A stretch of 64,000 nucleotides of DNA from Lachnospiraceae bacterium AC3007 (GCA_000621405.1 KK211271.1:124001-188000); one strand, 5' to 3'. Counted from the stretch's first letter, positions 48,101 to 54,048 are shown. Numbers and translations are program-made. Notes: generated by a model not told the origin, from the sequence alone.

Positions 48101-49933
48101 CTTGTCCGGTATATTGAATACAAGATTCTGATCGCTCCTGATCCTTATCTCGTAACCGCTCTCAGGGAACTTATTCTCACTCTTGCCGTCGGAAGTATCG
48201 AAAGAAATGTAATATGTGCCTCCGGGATTGCTGCTGTCTGTCAGATCTACAGTCTTATCCCCCTGATTCTTCCAAAGACCGCCGTACTGGTAGCAGTTTT
48301 CCTCCCTCATAAGCTCATCGGACTTGATACGCACCTTATCCACCATGCCCTTGACCAGGCTCTTGATCTTTTCCTCTGAATAGGCACGAGTATCTATCAC
48401 GACACCGCTCCGGCTCTTCATTGCAGGATCCATCCTGTTCAGAACATCCTCCGTAGTATAGATATAAAGCGTACCGGCATTGGAATTCTTATCCATTAAG
48501 AACTTCTTGCTGTCGTCATCATACGAGCCGATAAATACTCTGCCTGCTCCGCCGCCGTCATTCTTGCAGGACTTTATCTGAGCCTGACCATGCATCGCGC
48601 CGACAGCAAAATTTGTCTCCATATCACCGTCAAGATGCATATCATTTGCCACGACACCGTATTTGACCGCTTCTCCGAGTACATCGGCATAGGTGATCGT
48701 CTTGCCCGGCTTGAGATTCTTCACTACATGATCGGCCCAGATACCATACACGCTGAAGCTGTCGGTAGTGAAATCAACCGTATTATTATCCGCAGAAGCA
48801 TCTGCCTCAACTGTCACTGCATCTATATTATTGCCGTTCTCCTCAAAGTGGGTGACATTGATATCCTCATCATTCTCAACCCCGAGCTCTTCGCTGATCT
48901 GTTCTTTCCTGAACTCTATAGATATGGCAACGGAGCCTTCCTCGGGTTCGATCTCCTCGCTCTTTGACTCATCTGTGTAGAAAGCAATGTCATAGAGCAG
49001 GATGTCATCTTTCGTGACTTCAGGCTGGCCCTCTTCAAGATTCTCATTCAGAGATGCTATATACTTATCTGCTTCCTCATCCGTAAGCGGAGTTACTGCA
49101 AAATAAGCATCATCAGGAACCGCATCGGCTCTCTCGAGCGTAGCGGTAACCTTGATCTTATCGTCCTCAAATTCGTATACGCGCTTCTCGGCCTCTTCCT
49201 CGACCTCGTTCTCTGATACTGTCTCCTCTGCCTGCTCCTCTTCGGCGCTCCTGTAATTAAAGACTACCTCGGTATCCTCCGTAAGCTGTGTCCAGGAGAT
49301 CTCGTCTGCATTCTTGTCTGCTATATCTTCATCGGTGGTATATGAATAGACTTCGGTACCTTCCACGTCCTCGGTAAGGATCGCAGTGATATCGTACTCA
49401 GTATCTTCTATATTGATAGTGGTCTTGTCGTAGGTGTAATTCTCGATCTCGGGAGCCTCATCCCTGATGACGAACATATAGTTCGTATCGATGATAAGGT
49501 CTTCGCTGTCTTTGATGGCCGCTCCTGAATCAGAGTCGACATACGAAGCAGTGAGCCTGATCTCTTCAGCCTCTTCCTCTTCTGCCTCTTCTGTGACCTC
49601 TTCTTCCTCACCGACGGCTCCTGCTCCTGCGTCGATGAGAGCATCATCCTGGGCGTCCACAGCTTCCTCGCCTCCTACGGCTTCGGCCTCTGTTGCCTCC
49701 TCGACGGCCTCTTCGGTGCTGCTCTCAGCCACCTCCCCGCCTTCTTCGGAGTCGTCCATTGTGGATTCGTCCACAAATTCTCCGGGTTCTACATCCTCTG
49801 CCATCTCATCATCGGCGTACGCATATGACTGAGCGTTGACACCGAAGATGCCGGATGCTGCCGAGTACAGTGTCTGCGACAGCAGCGTCGCCAGAAGGAT
49901 CCCTACGATGATCTTCTTCCTTGTCTTTTTCAT
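36194..49933 (-). CDS. Giant sortase-anchored Cna-B/SpaA repeat adhesin
   Basis: 4579 residues, secreted and wall-linked. Order: signal peptide (1-38, KKTRKKIIVGILLATLL then AQSYA); an acidic, low-complexity stretch (about 40-135); two small beta domains; a segment beginning KTITYADVLGEAVKYGVVAND (about 400-530) like the head of choice-of-anchor-A adhesins; then from about residue 705 to 4430 roughly 28 tandem Cna-B/SpaA-type units of 100-160 residues, each typically closing with a F(T/K/N)N(T/E)YxAxG boundary and opening with a lysine strand such as LETKKVF. Such units usually form internal Lys-Asn/Asp isopeptide bonds. A proline then Ser/Thr-rich stalk and three VLG(E/V)(R/K) motifs precede the sorting signal SPVTG (4521-4525), a membrane helix and a charged tail ending in Lys/Arg. 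The class B sortase gene is directly upstream. Ribosome site GAGGTGG. Confidence 0.95.
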   Translation of the reverse strand: MKKTRKKIIVGILLATLLSQTLYSAASGIFGVNAQSYAYADDEMAEDVEPGEFVDESTMDDSEEGGEVAESSTEEAVEEATEAEAVGGEEAVDAQDDALIDAGAGAVGEEEEVTEEAEEEEAEEIRLTASYVDSDSGAAIKDSEDLIIDTNYMFVIRDEAPEIENYTYDKTTINIEDTEYDITAILTEDVEGTEVYSYTTDEDIADKNADEISWTQLTEDTEVVFNYRSAEEEQAEETVSENEVEEEAEKRVYEFEDDKIKVTATLERADAVPDDAYFAVTPLTDEEADKYIASLNENLEEGQPEVTKDDILLYDIAFYTDESKSEEIEPEEGSVAISIEFRKEQISEELGVENDEDINVTHFEENGNNIDAVTVEADASADNNTVDFTTDSFSVYGIWADHVVKNLKPGKTITYADVLGEAVKYGVVANDMHLDGDMETNFAVGAMHGQAQIKSCKNDGGGAGRVFIGSYDDDSKKFLMDKNSNAGTLYIYTTEDVLNRMDPAMKSRSGVVIDTRAYSEEKIKSLVKGMVDKVRIKSDELMREENCYQYGGLWKNQGDKTVDLTDSSNPGGTYYISFDTSDGKSENKFPESGYEIRIRSDQNLVFNIPDKKIYIDQYKLFIDGEQYIPQGYSNESVLFEKIIFNCPNAEEVHTSTPVTGTFLVPRGDFWNDSVAAGFLVANNIRKIGGAEWHCISKDIEIVENGKTSIDLKLKKFLKDDKEQEVSNDQWPDEGFTFKVSKYTGKETGDVNSGIITDKSKIPTIPGMNSDGEMTVTVNRDTPDHQALIGKLTFKGEDIWKQGSPSPNPPNGYGSGVHFISFMYKVTEVNGSASGIQYDAEPFYIKVFVNCEKLINNGITQYIVWTETKVNRNVTEYNCWPGMPEFINHKVEQRSFKVTKNVNSSRNEDLSRDYYFELFRKANGASTYDPVISVTSDGKEEWFQPIKNGQTVEIVGYKLNGQTVTLRNDEDYYIVEHDNKYSNGKYGPPEGFEASYRAEGTQYTIGKQPDTNVDVIQFRLGSGDTNIEIMNTRNARGNLRIHKTVVNDFGAKEVRDNSNSALNQVLFVVTNLDHKVGNENFRFTLDGYVGTQGTAGAVKGNDGVTYKVTYDHNAHWTIYDIPAGRYTVQEIADGVVIPQPGQTALHPEYTKVTKYSIAKYKYYEKDARDRKAGQYWWASDDPNQVDDYSSIIATVGPGVDVQCVQVYNYYSQAQAELKATKVYNGETWPSEGFTFELSAVGAYDKAGNKLDKSVPMPESNTAVARKDNPTVSFGTIKYPEKDYEETVYKYQIKEIVNGATEVTVGSGNDAKTYWLKDGILYDKTVHEAEVYVHLTKGSFYKKSKEKVGDNPAETFYGIVADVSYPTDGTNAESAVFTNKESRPVTYEPWAVKTTKYLPSNVEKFLKFQLIDEDEKKTVQEKTVKVKGTGSWFIDCFDALTYYGEGVHHYRIKEVDSNGAASVTPSDGITFTVTVSYNADGSLNVSSTNDDRTANQDARKITNIYPMNGEASVRIQKKITGRKFTADDEFWIDVTKNGKTWKSFQAGSGSDIGSDISNIDVKFDAFDQDSAQDYVTNEKFDLYEFKERDTKQPGVTYDKTVYTAKVTPSIVDGKIEINVEKSANDIVFINTYNATGSLDLETKKVFNKALTADLFKFDLVKDGVVLQTKGNDADGKVTFDKINYTLANNDAGKTYTYVVREHLPEEATAKNDYTVNGIKYDTRTYTVKASITDNGDGTLGVNTSGAIEALKSTGFNNTYDEKGELNFKVKKSINKWPKDKTFTFKLYDGSTQVGSDIVLSAAKTESDPIKVTAGASEAGKVHDYKLVEVAPREDSEGIIYDRPPKIYSVTWTSVGKGKLEPVYNGQKVEEIPVTFTNTYNAGASFAPQVTKIMTGMTLTKPFSFEFTDDKGNVIDTQTIGGEANSKKYSGTATFAAQTYTLADDGTTYTYHIHEVIPEGAVNNKLDGITYDDTDHEINVTLEDKGKGSLVKTVTLDGVALSDDATVNVVFKNEYNAAGTVWLNAQKKVTDGTNELDLTKLDLDKKFEFELKDSNGVSLQKAKTDKDGLVTFGGEDVIKYTTAGTYTYTIDEITEDSDNYKKRTDTQTVTVKVKDNGDGTLTAEPTYGDDFPEFENVFSDHAEVKLGGTKTLEGRASKDKTFTFDLVPAEGQIDADKNAKSASVTYTAGETGSKPFAFDDLTYDLSDLGGATEKTLYYSVTERAVEDGVVQVKEPDYAKEYAMRVVLKLEGGELKAQETVKAITDTDKNKGFWVTIADKFLNGDNDSIRFKNKYEAKGSIPLEGIKSFAKSDDDMSLDGFTFEVKLGGQVVATGISDADGKITYTVAEGFGQGNELKYTSKDIGTKEYTVTEGKKDGFIAVASRTFKVTIADNGNGTLSVTSDDKQQALSFVNTPTELNISKKDFSTGAELKGAALKLVDSEGKVVKEWTSDGTYKTIYGLKAGKYTLKETNRIAGYEMAQEATVVLSEDNKVEVKDSKDIVKAADGSVTNLIVVNNRVRPITIKKVDANSPETVLTGAEYTVTELDGTALPDGAVEDSMKSDGTMTLKGLATGKTYKITETKAPDGYAKAADVEFEIQSDRKIKIIPGPGADHANVSEDSLGDSLNITIADPPIRLYLAKYDGSASTEENKVLLKDAKLEILKGDANGEAVKTGLTSSATEKIEITRLTPGDYTLVETEAPKGYLVADPIAFTIDEYGKVYINGNDAPKDADGTYLVSMYDTKIGELVFSGQKIWVDGENQQKVRPDRIKVALQRKLATDKGWTEPNFLTVWATKDSEDPYSFVFNNEVAKEYGKSILKTNEFGVAYEYQILEELDTNTKERYLADNQGIGVTASNDGSGYVITNRLKPEVVDVHVHKTWQTGGVSKDGIYTGFVATLQMKDANGNYVDVKDSEGNVLSKPVPKVGDIIFAGLDKYDENGFEIVYRVVETNKSNTYYWNADGSITQAEGTDKKTPDDTPDGVIDLDLLNDHPELKPGEVVIEGKKKVLSTTGVGKDLSGFTFGLYEVKDGKYVAVDGVPAVTTTNAETGEFKFATIRYEEDQIGDYTYYIKEDAKTGFTADVDDNGTELTDKYHPVYVHVAYGPDKKSIVATATYGPTSAVITNRYDAEGEVTIKVTKSMTTWPAGAEFRVKVTDSVTDSAFAGEVKEPKYVTLTEANPVGSVKFTGYTKAAEHVYTLAEVDGNDNVLSGKTVDNVEYGAIDPVTVTFTDTRAKTDNILDAVVDGKEVSEIERSVENGYGANGEFAPEVKKILNGKTMDPEEFGFELKDADGNVLQTKYNDQNGKVVFDKIGYTLADLDGAKEKEFKYYIREVPGTNPGMKYDISGIENHEITFTLYDDGKGGLIKKDLKGLKGNILTITNEYSTKGEVQFAAMKTVKTPSGKTLPYNQIKRTFEFKITATDPAGKIVTETGEKDYITAKTDESGLAQFADKIKYTKEGTYTYTIEETTPDGAGYTKPESQTITVVMSDAEKNGTLTPTVTFSGDGFSAFTNVYGADGGIDVTAAKVYDDYDYPAGGFKLYITDKEGGKQEDAIGGVQTITKAEDIAKWHFDYTQDDLFVGDEYQPERTRTYYIYEVDESDKNPQIDYEGAKKYAKVTVTIKDNKDGTLGVTKDVEYEGVAPEQKQSFIDVLLNKKPPVTADAYFRNYVKRTGSLQFDAVKLLQYVDDSLVQPTKEVQEQMKLLRFEVTENGQPVIAEDNTPNVGTIDISVEPDGNVKTQIKFKEIKYDAPGRHTYTIKETGLENIPVEKRLFDIDKAWKDGKSFTVDVKDPEVISKDNYGKLVVTMSSGDANTFSILDNKISFKVHNPWIGKIKVTKRFLGVDAEHPINKGVRLRLARRLIFGIEQSVTPDEGTVSEWYATPDEKDSDQNGWWTVRTADESRTFTGLPKGNYRLYEEVSDDCKFTNEEVVKNGGYVDLKVDEDGCLTSTDNPAPRDEYVLNNKAENTKELYFKLIKTWRGKANELSEVYDHVTVRISRNKQPLDMEPGDKPEVFKETIITEKGQTAKEHTTNKYAAQYWSERTGKYENYIYEIEENPVPGYTAYEGSYEGVSYNGIKGNRTLGSQTGDVRYDTVRFLNIVTNIPVEIPVEKRWVDHKRADARPAIRFHLFADSGKGEKEINTYVLNPGTTSFTFTKDKDGKDLQKYDAANDYKLIKYRVTEEPVLGYKPGTVVQDADGKWIFTNESIQTEIKKYDVNDGKAVPTALEGAEFTINESDKDWKIIKGGWSASFKSGQTLEVAIGSASGGIRPGYYVMTETKAPKGYALNSQQAHFIVEEDGTVTQKDSWVKANWDKKAICFADEPLYGEFRIIKVDGEDEAPLEGAEFKLYSNKAYKSGSRVLSNYIAGEDVLYELGTYVSGSDGRIVIKDLEWGTYYLEETKAPLDYVLPENNVFIFDVDETHNTPGSDDYLELHYIANDKTPPPPPRSSSSSTTTSSSSTRTTSSTSSTTTTSSSTRTATSSASSSGRYLTGVLGERKGGVLSDVLGVKKGPQAGVLGERMSPVTGDDLTLNFWIMILGVAGLIGMSFVYSDDEEEEENGDGTKKKKRKLFGRAKAKAEK

Positions 49934-49983
49934 TAGTTACCACCTCTCCAAAACCACGTGTTTTGTTCTTTTTCAGGCACAAT

Positions 49984-50060
49984 TTTATACTTGTACCCAC
50001 TATCACTATTAATTACACTCTAACATACCGATTTTATCGCGTAAAGCAACAGATAGTCAA
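49984..50060 (-). promoter_or_regulatory. Candidate promoters of the giant adhesin gene
   Basis: The AT-rich 240-base gap before the adhesin gene holds two sigma-A-like pairs on the minus strand: TTGACT (50055-50060) with GATAAA (50033-50038), 16-base spacer, and TTAATA (50007-50012) with TATAAA (49984-49989), 17-base spacer. There is no terminator with a T-run after the sortase gene, so read-through may also occur. I see no riboswitch. Confidence 0.4.
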
Positions 50061-50173
50061 AGAAATTTAACTTCTTTTGTTTAAATTGACGAAAATTTTT
50101 ACTTAAATTTGGAAGGTGTTTGTCAAGATGCCGCGGAACGCCCTAAATACAAGGGTTTGCGGGTTTTCGAGAG

Positions 50174-51001
50174 TCATGCAGGCTTATAGAATCCTACGTT
50201 AATTGCATGGACTAAGAATCTTTGTTTTGCTTCTCCGGACCCGTTGCAGGTCGATAGAGTGATCGAATTCCTTCGCTTATCGATGGGGGTGCTCATATCC
50301 TGGGCCCTGTCGCTTAGAGCCATATCCACATAATCCCAGTACTTGCGCTGAGTCACCGAATACTCAAAATAGTCGGACTTCGGCGGAACCTTATGGAAGG
50401 AGTAGGTACGATAGGCGTATACTCCGTCCTCCGTATAAAAGTATATGTAAGGATCCTCGGTGATAGGCTTCGGATCGGAGAGAAGTTTCCTCAAAGAACC
50501 GAACATGGATCCGTTCTTCATGTTATGACCGTAAAAGAAGGTATTGTAGTCGCCCATGTCCTTGGCACAGCCTGAATCGATGAAGATGCAGCCCGTCACG
50601 TTCTCTGTTCCTTCATATGTATGATGAAGATAGTAATCATTGTCCTCACCGCGGACTACGGGATAGCTGATCTCAAGACTCGGCACATAGAGCCAGCCTT
50701 TATAGTCAGGATTCTGCGCCTTAAGAGATGCATGATCCACCACCAGATTGGGGTAAGTCCCGATATCATAGTGAGGACCGTCATCCATGGAGGTGAAATC
50801 ATCCTCCGCTATCTCTTCCACGGGCTCAACCGGCACAGCCTCCACGGGTCCCCCCTCTATATGGACTGTGGATACGATGTCATCATATTCAAGATCAGCC
50901 GTGGCATACTGTGACTGCGAGCGGTATATATTTACCCCTGCGATCACGACTACCACGGCTGTTATGCATATTCCTATCCTTTTCTTCGTACGTTTCTTCA
51001 T
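50174..51001 (-). CDS. srtB: Class B sortase
   Basis: 275 residues. Membrane anchor at residues 8-24, an acidic linker rich in valine and proline, and a sortase domain from about 80. Catalytic residues are H159 (FYGHNMKNGSMFGSL), C252 (ITLSTCNGSG) and R261 (KQRFLVHA); the extra N-terminal helix and long loop fit class B. Class B sortases of Clostridia recognise (S/P)PxTG-type signals, which fits SPVTG in the giant protein encoded next. No proper ribosome site precedes the ATG; it lies 21 bases after the DUF4956 stop, so translation is probably coupled. Confidence 0.92.
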   Translation of the reverse strand: MKKRTKKRIGICITAVVVVIAGVNIYRSQSQYATADLEYDDIVSTVHIEGGPVEAVPVEPVEEIAEDDFTSMDDGPHYDIGTYPNLVVDHASLKAQNPDYKGWLYVPSLEISYPVVRGEDNDYYLHHTYEGTENVTGCIFIDSGCAKDMGDYNTFFYGHNMKNGSMFGSLRKLLSDPKPITEDPYIYFYTEDGVYAYRTYSFHKVPPKSDYFEYSVTQRKYWDYVDMALSDRAQDMSTPIDKRRNSITLSTCNGSGEAKQRFLVHAINVGFYKPA

Positions 51002-51022
51002 ACGATCAGAGGGATCAGATCA

Positions 51023-51697
51023 TCAGAAGCTGACTTCTCCGTCATGAGCGAGCAGAGATACGGAAGATACTCCGTCCACTGCCGATATGCTCTTTGAAAG
51101 AGCAGATGCATCCTTTACTCTGAGCTCATATACGAGTTCGAGAGATCCGTTTGCAAGCACTCTTGACTTTTCTATAAATGCGCTTGCGTTGTTCTTTACA
51201 GCTTCAGCTATGGCGCCGTCACTGTCCTCTTTTGCATTGACCACAAGGATCATCGGGGCCTTGATGACCGGGATACGATCCAGGACCATGATAAGGGCCG
51301 TTGCCGCAAGCGAAAGGATGATAGCGACCTCAACAAGTCCGGCTCCGCAGATGATACCTACCGATATGGACCAGAAAAGAAAGACGAGATCCATCGGATC
51401 CTTTACCGCTGTCCTGAAACGGACGATGGACAGGGCACCGACCATACCGAGGGAGATGACCACGCTCGACTGTACCGTGAGGATGATCGCCGCTGTGATG
51501 ACCGACATCAGCACGAGCGATATATTAAAGCTCTTTGAATAGAAAGTCCGCTTTGTAAGGAATCTGTATACCAGATAGATATAGACTCCTACGAGGAGCG
51601 AAAAGAACATCACGATGAGTATCTGTGACGTCGAGAGTTCCACATTCGCATAGCCCTCCAGGAACGAACGCTTGAAAATGCTTGAAAATGTTGTCAT
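51023..51697 (-). CDS. DUF4956 membrane protein
   Basis: 224 residues with membrane helices near 25-46, 58-75, 77-90 and 103-140, then a cytoplasmic alpha/beta domain (residues 145-224). The conserved core VGALSIVRFRTAVKDPMDLVFLFWSISVGI is typical of DUF4956. In many Firmicutes it is encoded with a VTC-domain protein and CotH; here VTC precedes it but a sortase and giant adhesin follow. It is thought to act in cell-surface or polyphosphate processes together with VTC; activity unknown. Very strong ribosome site AAGGAGGAAAAC. Confidence 0.88.
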   Translation of the reverse strand: MTTFSSIFKRSFLEGYANVELSTSQILIVMFFSLLVGVYIYLVYRFLTKRTFYSKSFNISLVLMSVITAAIILTVQSSVVISLGMVGALSIVRFRTAVKDPMDLVFLFWSISVGIICGAGLVEVAIILSLAATALIMVLDRIPVIKAPMILVVNAKEDSDGAIAEAVKNNASAFIEKSRVLANGSLELVYELRVKDASALSKSISAVDGVSSVSLLAHDGEVSF

Positions 51698-51734
51698 GTT
51701 TTCCTCCTTATATATATGGACTGATCCTTCCAGT

Positions 51735-52466
51735 CTATCTTACTTTTGCCAGCGTATATTTCGATAATGCAGAGAAAGAAAACTCTCTCGAGAGATAATA
51801 CTTCGAAAAGGTCTCTCTGCGCATGTGTCCCGTCTCCAGAGCATGTCCGATGTGATCAGGAAGGAAAGCATCGAACTTGACCTCAAGAAGATTCTTACCC
51901 GCTTCAAGCACAGGGCGTGCTGCAAGCTCTCTGTCGGAAAGCAGTGCGTCGAGCTCCATCGACGAGCGGATGTTCCTGTCAAAGGTAACCCTCGTATTGC
52001 CCTCGTGCACGACGAAAGGCGTTCTTTCATATTCGACTATGACCACCGGATGAAGCCCCTTTGCCTTAAGGCCGATGATGAAAAGATTCAAAAGCGCAGG
52101 ATTGCTGTCGGATACGGAAGCCGTCCCCTTAAGGATGGCATCATATGTCTCCCTGTCGATAGAACAGGAATCCTTCGCTATAAGGTCTGATTTCTTGGAC
52201 TTGCGCTCAAGGCTTATAAAATCAGCGCTCCTGTCATATATCCTGATGCGCCATTTCTCACGCTCATCCACTCCGCTGATATTCTCATTAAGGAAAGAGT
52301 CGAAATAATCATCAAAATAAAGGCTCCTGATGCTGTAGAATCCCTTCTCTCCGGCATGCGTGTCCTTCTTTACAAATGAAGACAGCCTGAGCTCCGAGGC
52401 CTTAAGCCTGATCTCCGGCTCTATGTATTTGAATTCGTGTCTGAAATGCGTGTTCTCGTCAAACAT
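51735..52466 (-). CDS. VTC-domain (polyphosphate-polymerase-like) protein
   Basis: 243 residues from the chosen start. The tunnel-forming basic and acidic strands of VTC/CYTH-type polyphosphate polymerases are visible: FRHEFKY, YSIRSLYFDD, KWRIRIYD, LERKSKKSDLIAKD, VVIVEYERTPF, RVTFDRNIR, LLEVKFDAFLP and FSKYYLS, so it likely binds nucleotide or polyphosphate. The ATG at 52466 has no ribosome site but lies 8 bases after a perfect TATAAT on the minus strand, so the mRNA may be leaderless; an in-frame ATG at 52475 overlaps the -10 box. It is the first gene of VTC-DUF4956-sortase-adhesin. Confidence 0.85.
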   Translation of the reverse strand: MFDENTHFRHEFKYIEPEIRLKASELRLSSFVKKDTHAGEKGFYSIRSLYFDDYFDSFLNENISGVDEREKWRIRIYDRSADFISLERKSKKSDLIAKDSCSIDRETYDAILKGTASVSDSNPALLNLFIIGLKAKGLHPVVIVEYERTPFVVHEGNTRVTFDRNIRSSMELDALLSDRELAARPVLEAGKNLLEVKFDAFLPDHIGHALETGHMRRETFSKYYLSREFSFSALSKYTLAKVR

Positions 52467-52473
52467 GATGGAC

Positions 52474-52503
52474 ATTATAGCACAATGTAGATGCAAATTC
52501 CAA
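52474..52503 (-). promoter_or_regulatory. Promoter of the VTC gene (leaderless start)
   Basis: On the minus strand TTGGAA (52498-52503), an 18-base spacer and consensus TATAAT (52474-52479). Transcription would begin at or next to the ATG at 52466. Confidence 0.55.
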
Positions 52504-52575
52504 TAATCGCGACGTCATTTTCACTCTTTTTTCACAGACTATTCCATTATCTTTACATTTTTAGTATCATCTTCT

Positions 52576-52604
52576 TTGACAAATATCATCACCGATCCTT
52601 TTAT
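52576..52604 (+). promoter_or_regulatory. Promoter of the paaK-like gene
   Basis: Consensus TTGACA (52576-52581), 17-base spacer and TTTTAT (52599-52604), 32 bases before the preferred ATG. A TTG in this box opens a longer frame that should not be taken as the start codon. Confidence 0.6.
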
Positions 52605-52635
52605 GCAGGATCAGGCACTACAGAAGAGGTACCAT

Positions 52636-53934
52636 ATGATCTGGAATGAAACAAAAGAATGCATGCCGCGCGAAGAATTAAGAGAGCTTCAGGGCAAGAG
52701 GCTCCGCAAGCTGGTGGACAGGGTCTATCACAATGTGGACTTCTACCGGAAAAAGATGCAGGAGGCAGGAGTGGATCCTTCGGATATCAATTCCGTCGAT
52801 GATGTAACAAAGCTTCCTTTCACGACCTATGCGGATCTCAGGGATAACTATCCTTATGGTCTGCTCGCTGTCCCGAGACAGCAGATAGTAAGGGTGCAGG
52901 CGTCATCCGGCACGACCGGCAAGCCGAAAGTCCTGTGCTATACAAGGCGCGATATCGAGATCTGGTCTGAGTGTGTGACAAGGGCCATGTCCATGGCAGG
53001 GATCACAAGAGACGACATCATACAGGTCGGCTATGGCTACGGTCTCTTCACGGGAGGACTGGGCGCACATTACGGCGCAGAGAATCTGGGCGCTATGGTC
53101 ATACCCATGTCCACAGGCAACACGAAGAAGCTGATAGACATGATGATAGACTGCGAGGTGACAGCGATCGCCTGTACGCCGTCCTATCTCCTCCACGTGG
53201 CGGAAGCGCTCGAGGAGCAGGGGCTGCTCGATAAGATCAAGCTGAAGTACGCTATATGCGGAGCCGAACCCTGGACCGATGAGATGAGGGCTCAGATGGA
53301 AAAGAGACTCGGGATCAGGGCATACGACATCTACGGTCTCACAGAGATAATGGGACCGGGTGTGGCCTGTGACTGCGATGCTCACAGAGGTCTGCATATA
53401 TATGAAGATCATTTCCTTCCGGAGATCATAGATCCCGATACTCTGGAGCAGAAAAAAGACGGTGAGCTGGGAGAGCTCGTCATCACAACACTCACAAAGG
53501 AAGGCATGCCTCTCCTTAGATACCGTACCAGAGATCTTACATCCCTTGAATACGAAACATGCGACTGCGGACGGACCATGGCGCGCATCCAGCGCTTCAG
53601 AGGAAGATCGGACGACATGCTCGTGATCCGCGGTGTGAATGTATTCCCGTCACAGGTCGAGCACGCTCTTCTTACGGTTGCAGGGACTACTCCGAACTAT
53701 TTCATCACTGTCGACAGGATAAATAACAACGATACCTTCGACGTGGCCATCGAGGTCGAGGAGAGATTCTTCTCCGACGAGATCAGAAAGCTCGAGAAAC
53801 TCCGTGCGGATGTGGAGGATGCGATACATCAGACCGTGGGCATCAAAGCCAAGGTCAAGCTCGTGGAGCCCAATGCCCTTCCTCATTCCGAAGGCAAGAC
53901 AAAGCATGTCGAGGACAGAAGGAAGCTTAGCTAG
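52636..53934 (+). CDS. paaK: Phenylacetate-CoA ligase family protein
   Basis: 432 residues, AMP-forming acyl-CoA ligase of the PaaK class. Seen: the P-loop ASSGTTGKPKVL, AICGAEPWTDEMRAQ, DIYGLTEIMGPGVA (adenylate motif), PLLRYRTRDLT and the C-terminal RGVNVFPSQVEHALL and SEGKTKHVEDRRKL. It activates an aryl acetate (for example phenylacetate or indoleacetate) to the CoA ester. With IorA/IorB and the ACT protein nearby it fits reversible aryl-pyruvate to aryl-acetyl-CoA to aryl-acetate conversion in amino acid fermentation. The start MIWNETKE is chosen because GAGG lies 6 bases upstream and PaaK proteins normally begin there. Confidence 0.92.
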   Translation: MIWNETKECMPREELRELQGKRLRKLVDRVYHNVDFYRKKMQEAGVDPSDINSVDDVTKLPFTTYADLRDNYPYGLLAVPRQQIVRVQASSGTTGKPKVLCYTRRDIEIWSECVTRAMSMAGITRDDIIQVGYGYGLFTGGLGAHYGAENLGAMVIPMSTGNTKKLIDMMIDCEVTAIACTPSYLLHVAEALEEQGLLDKIKLKYAICGAEPWTDEMRAQMEKRLGIRAYDIYGLTEIMGPGVACDCDAHRGLHIYEDHFLPEIIDPDTLEQKKDGELGELVITTLTKEGMPLLRYRTRDLTSLEYETCDCGRTMARIQRFRGRSDDMLVIRGVNVFPSQVEHALLTVAGTTPNYFITVDRINNNDTFDVAIEVEERFFSDEIRKLEKLRADVEDAIHQTVGIKAKVKLVEPNALPHSEGKTKHVEDRRKLS

Positions 53935-53984
53935 AAAAACAGCTTAGCTAGGAAAACAGCTTAACTAGGAAAACAGCTTAAAGG
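53926..53984 (+). repeat. Tandem 17-base repeat at the end of paaK
   Basis: Three and a third copies of CTTAGCTAGGAAAACAG, with one or two changes per copy, run from the last codons of paaK through its TAG stop into the gap. No spacers, so not CRISPR. Confidence 0.85.
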
Positions 53985-54048
53985 CATGTTATTTTTCTAA
54001 TATCATTTTGGTTTTTTGCGATCTTCGCATATATGGAGGTACAGACAT

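Noticed and set aside
36411-49832. Many plus-strand open frames inside the giant adhesin gene
   Set aside because: All are antisense shadows of the 4579-residue frame, with no ribosome sites or recognisable domains.
50008-50172. Riboswitch or regulatory RNA in the AT-rich gap before the adhesin gene
   Set aside because: No conserved core or stable stem-loop pattern could be seen; only promoter-like boxes are reported.
53926-53984. CRISPR array
   Set aside because: The repeats are directly tandem with no spacers, only three and a third copies, and overlap a coding end.
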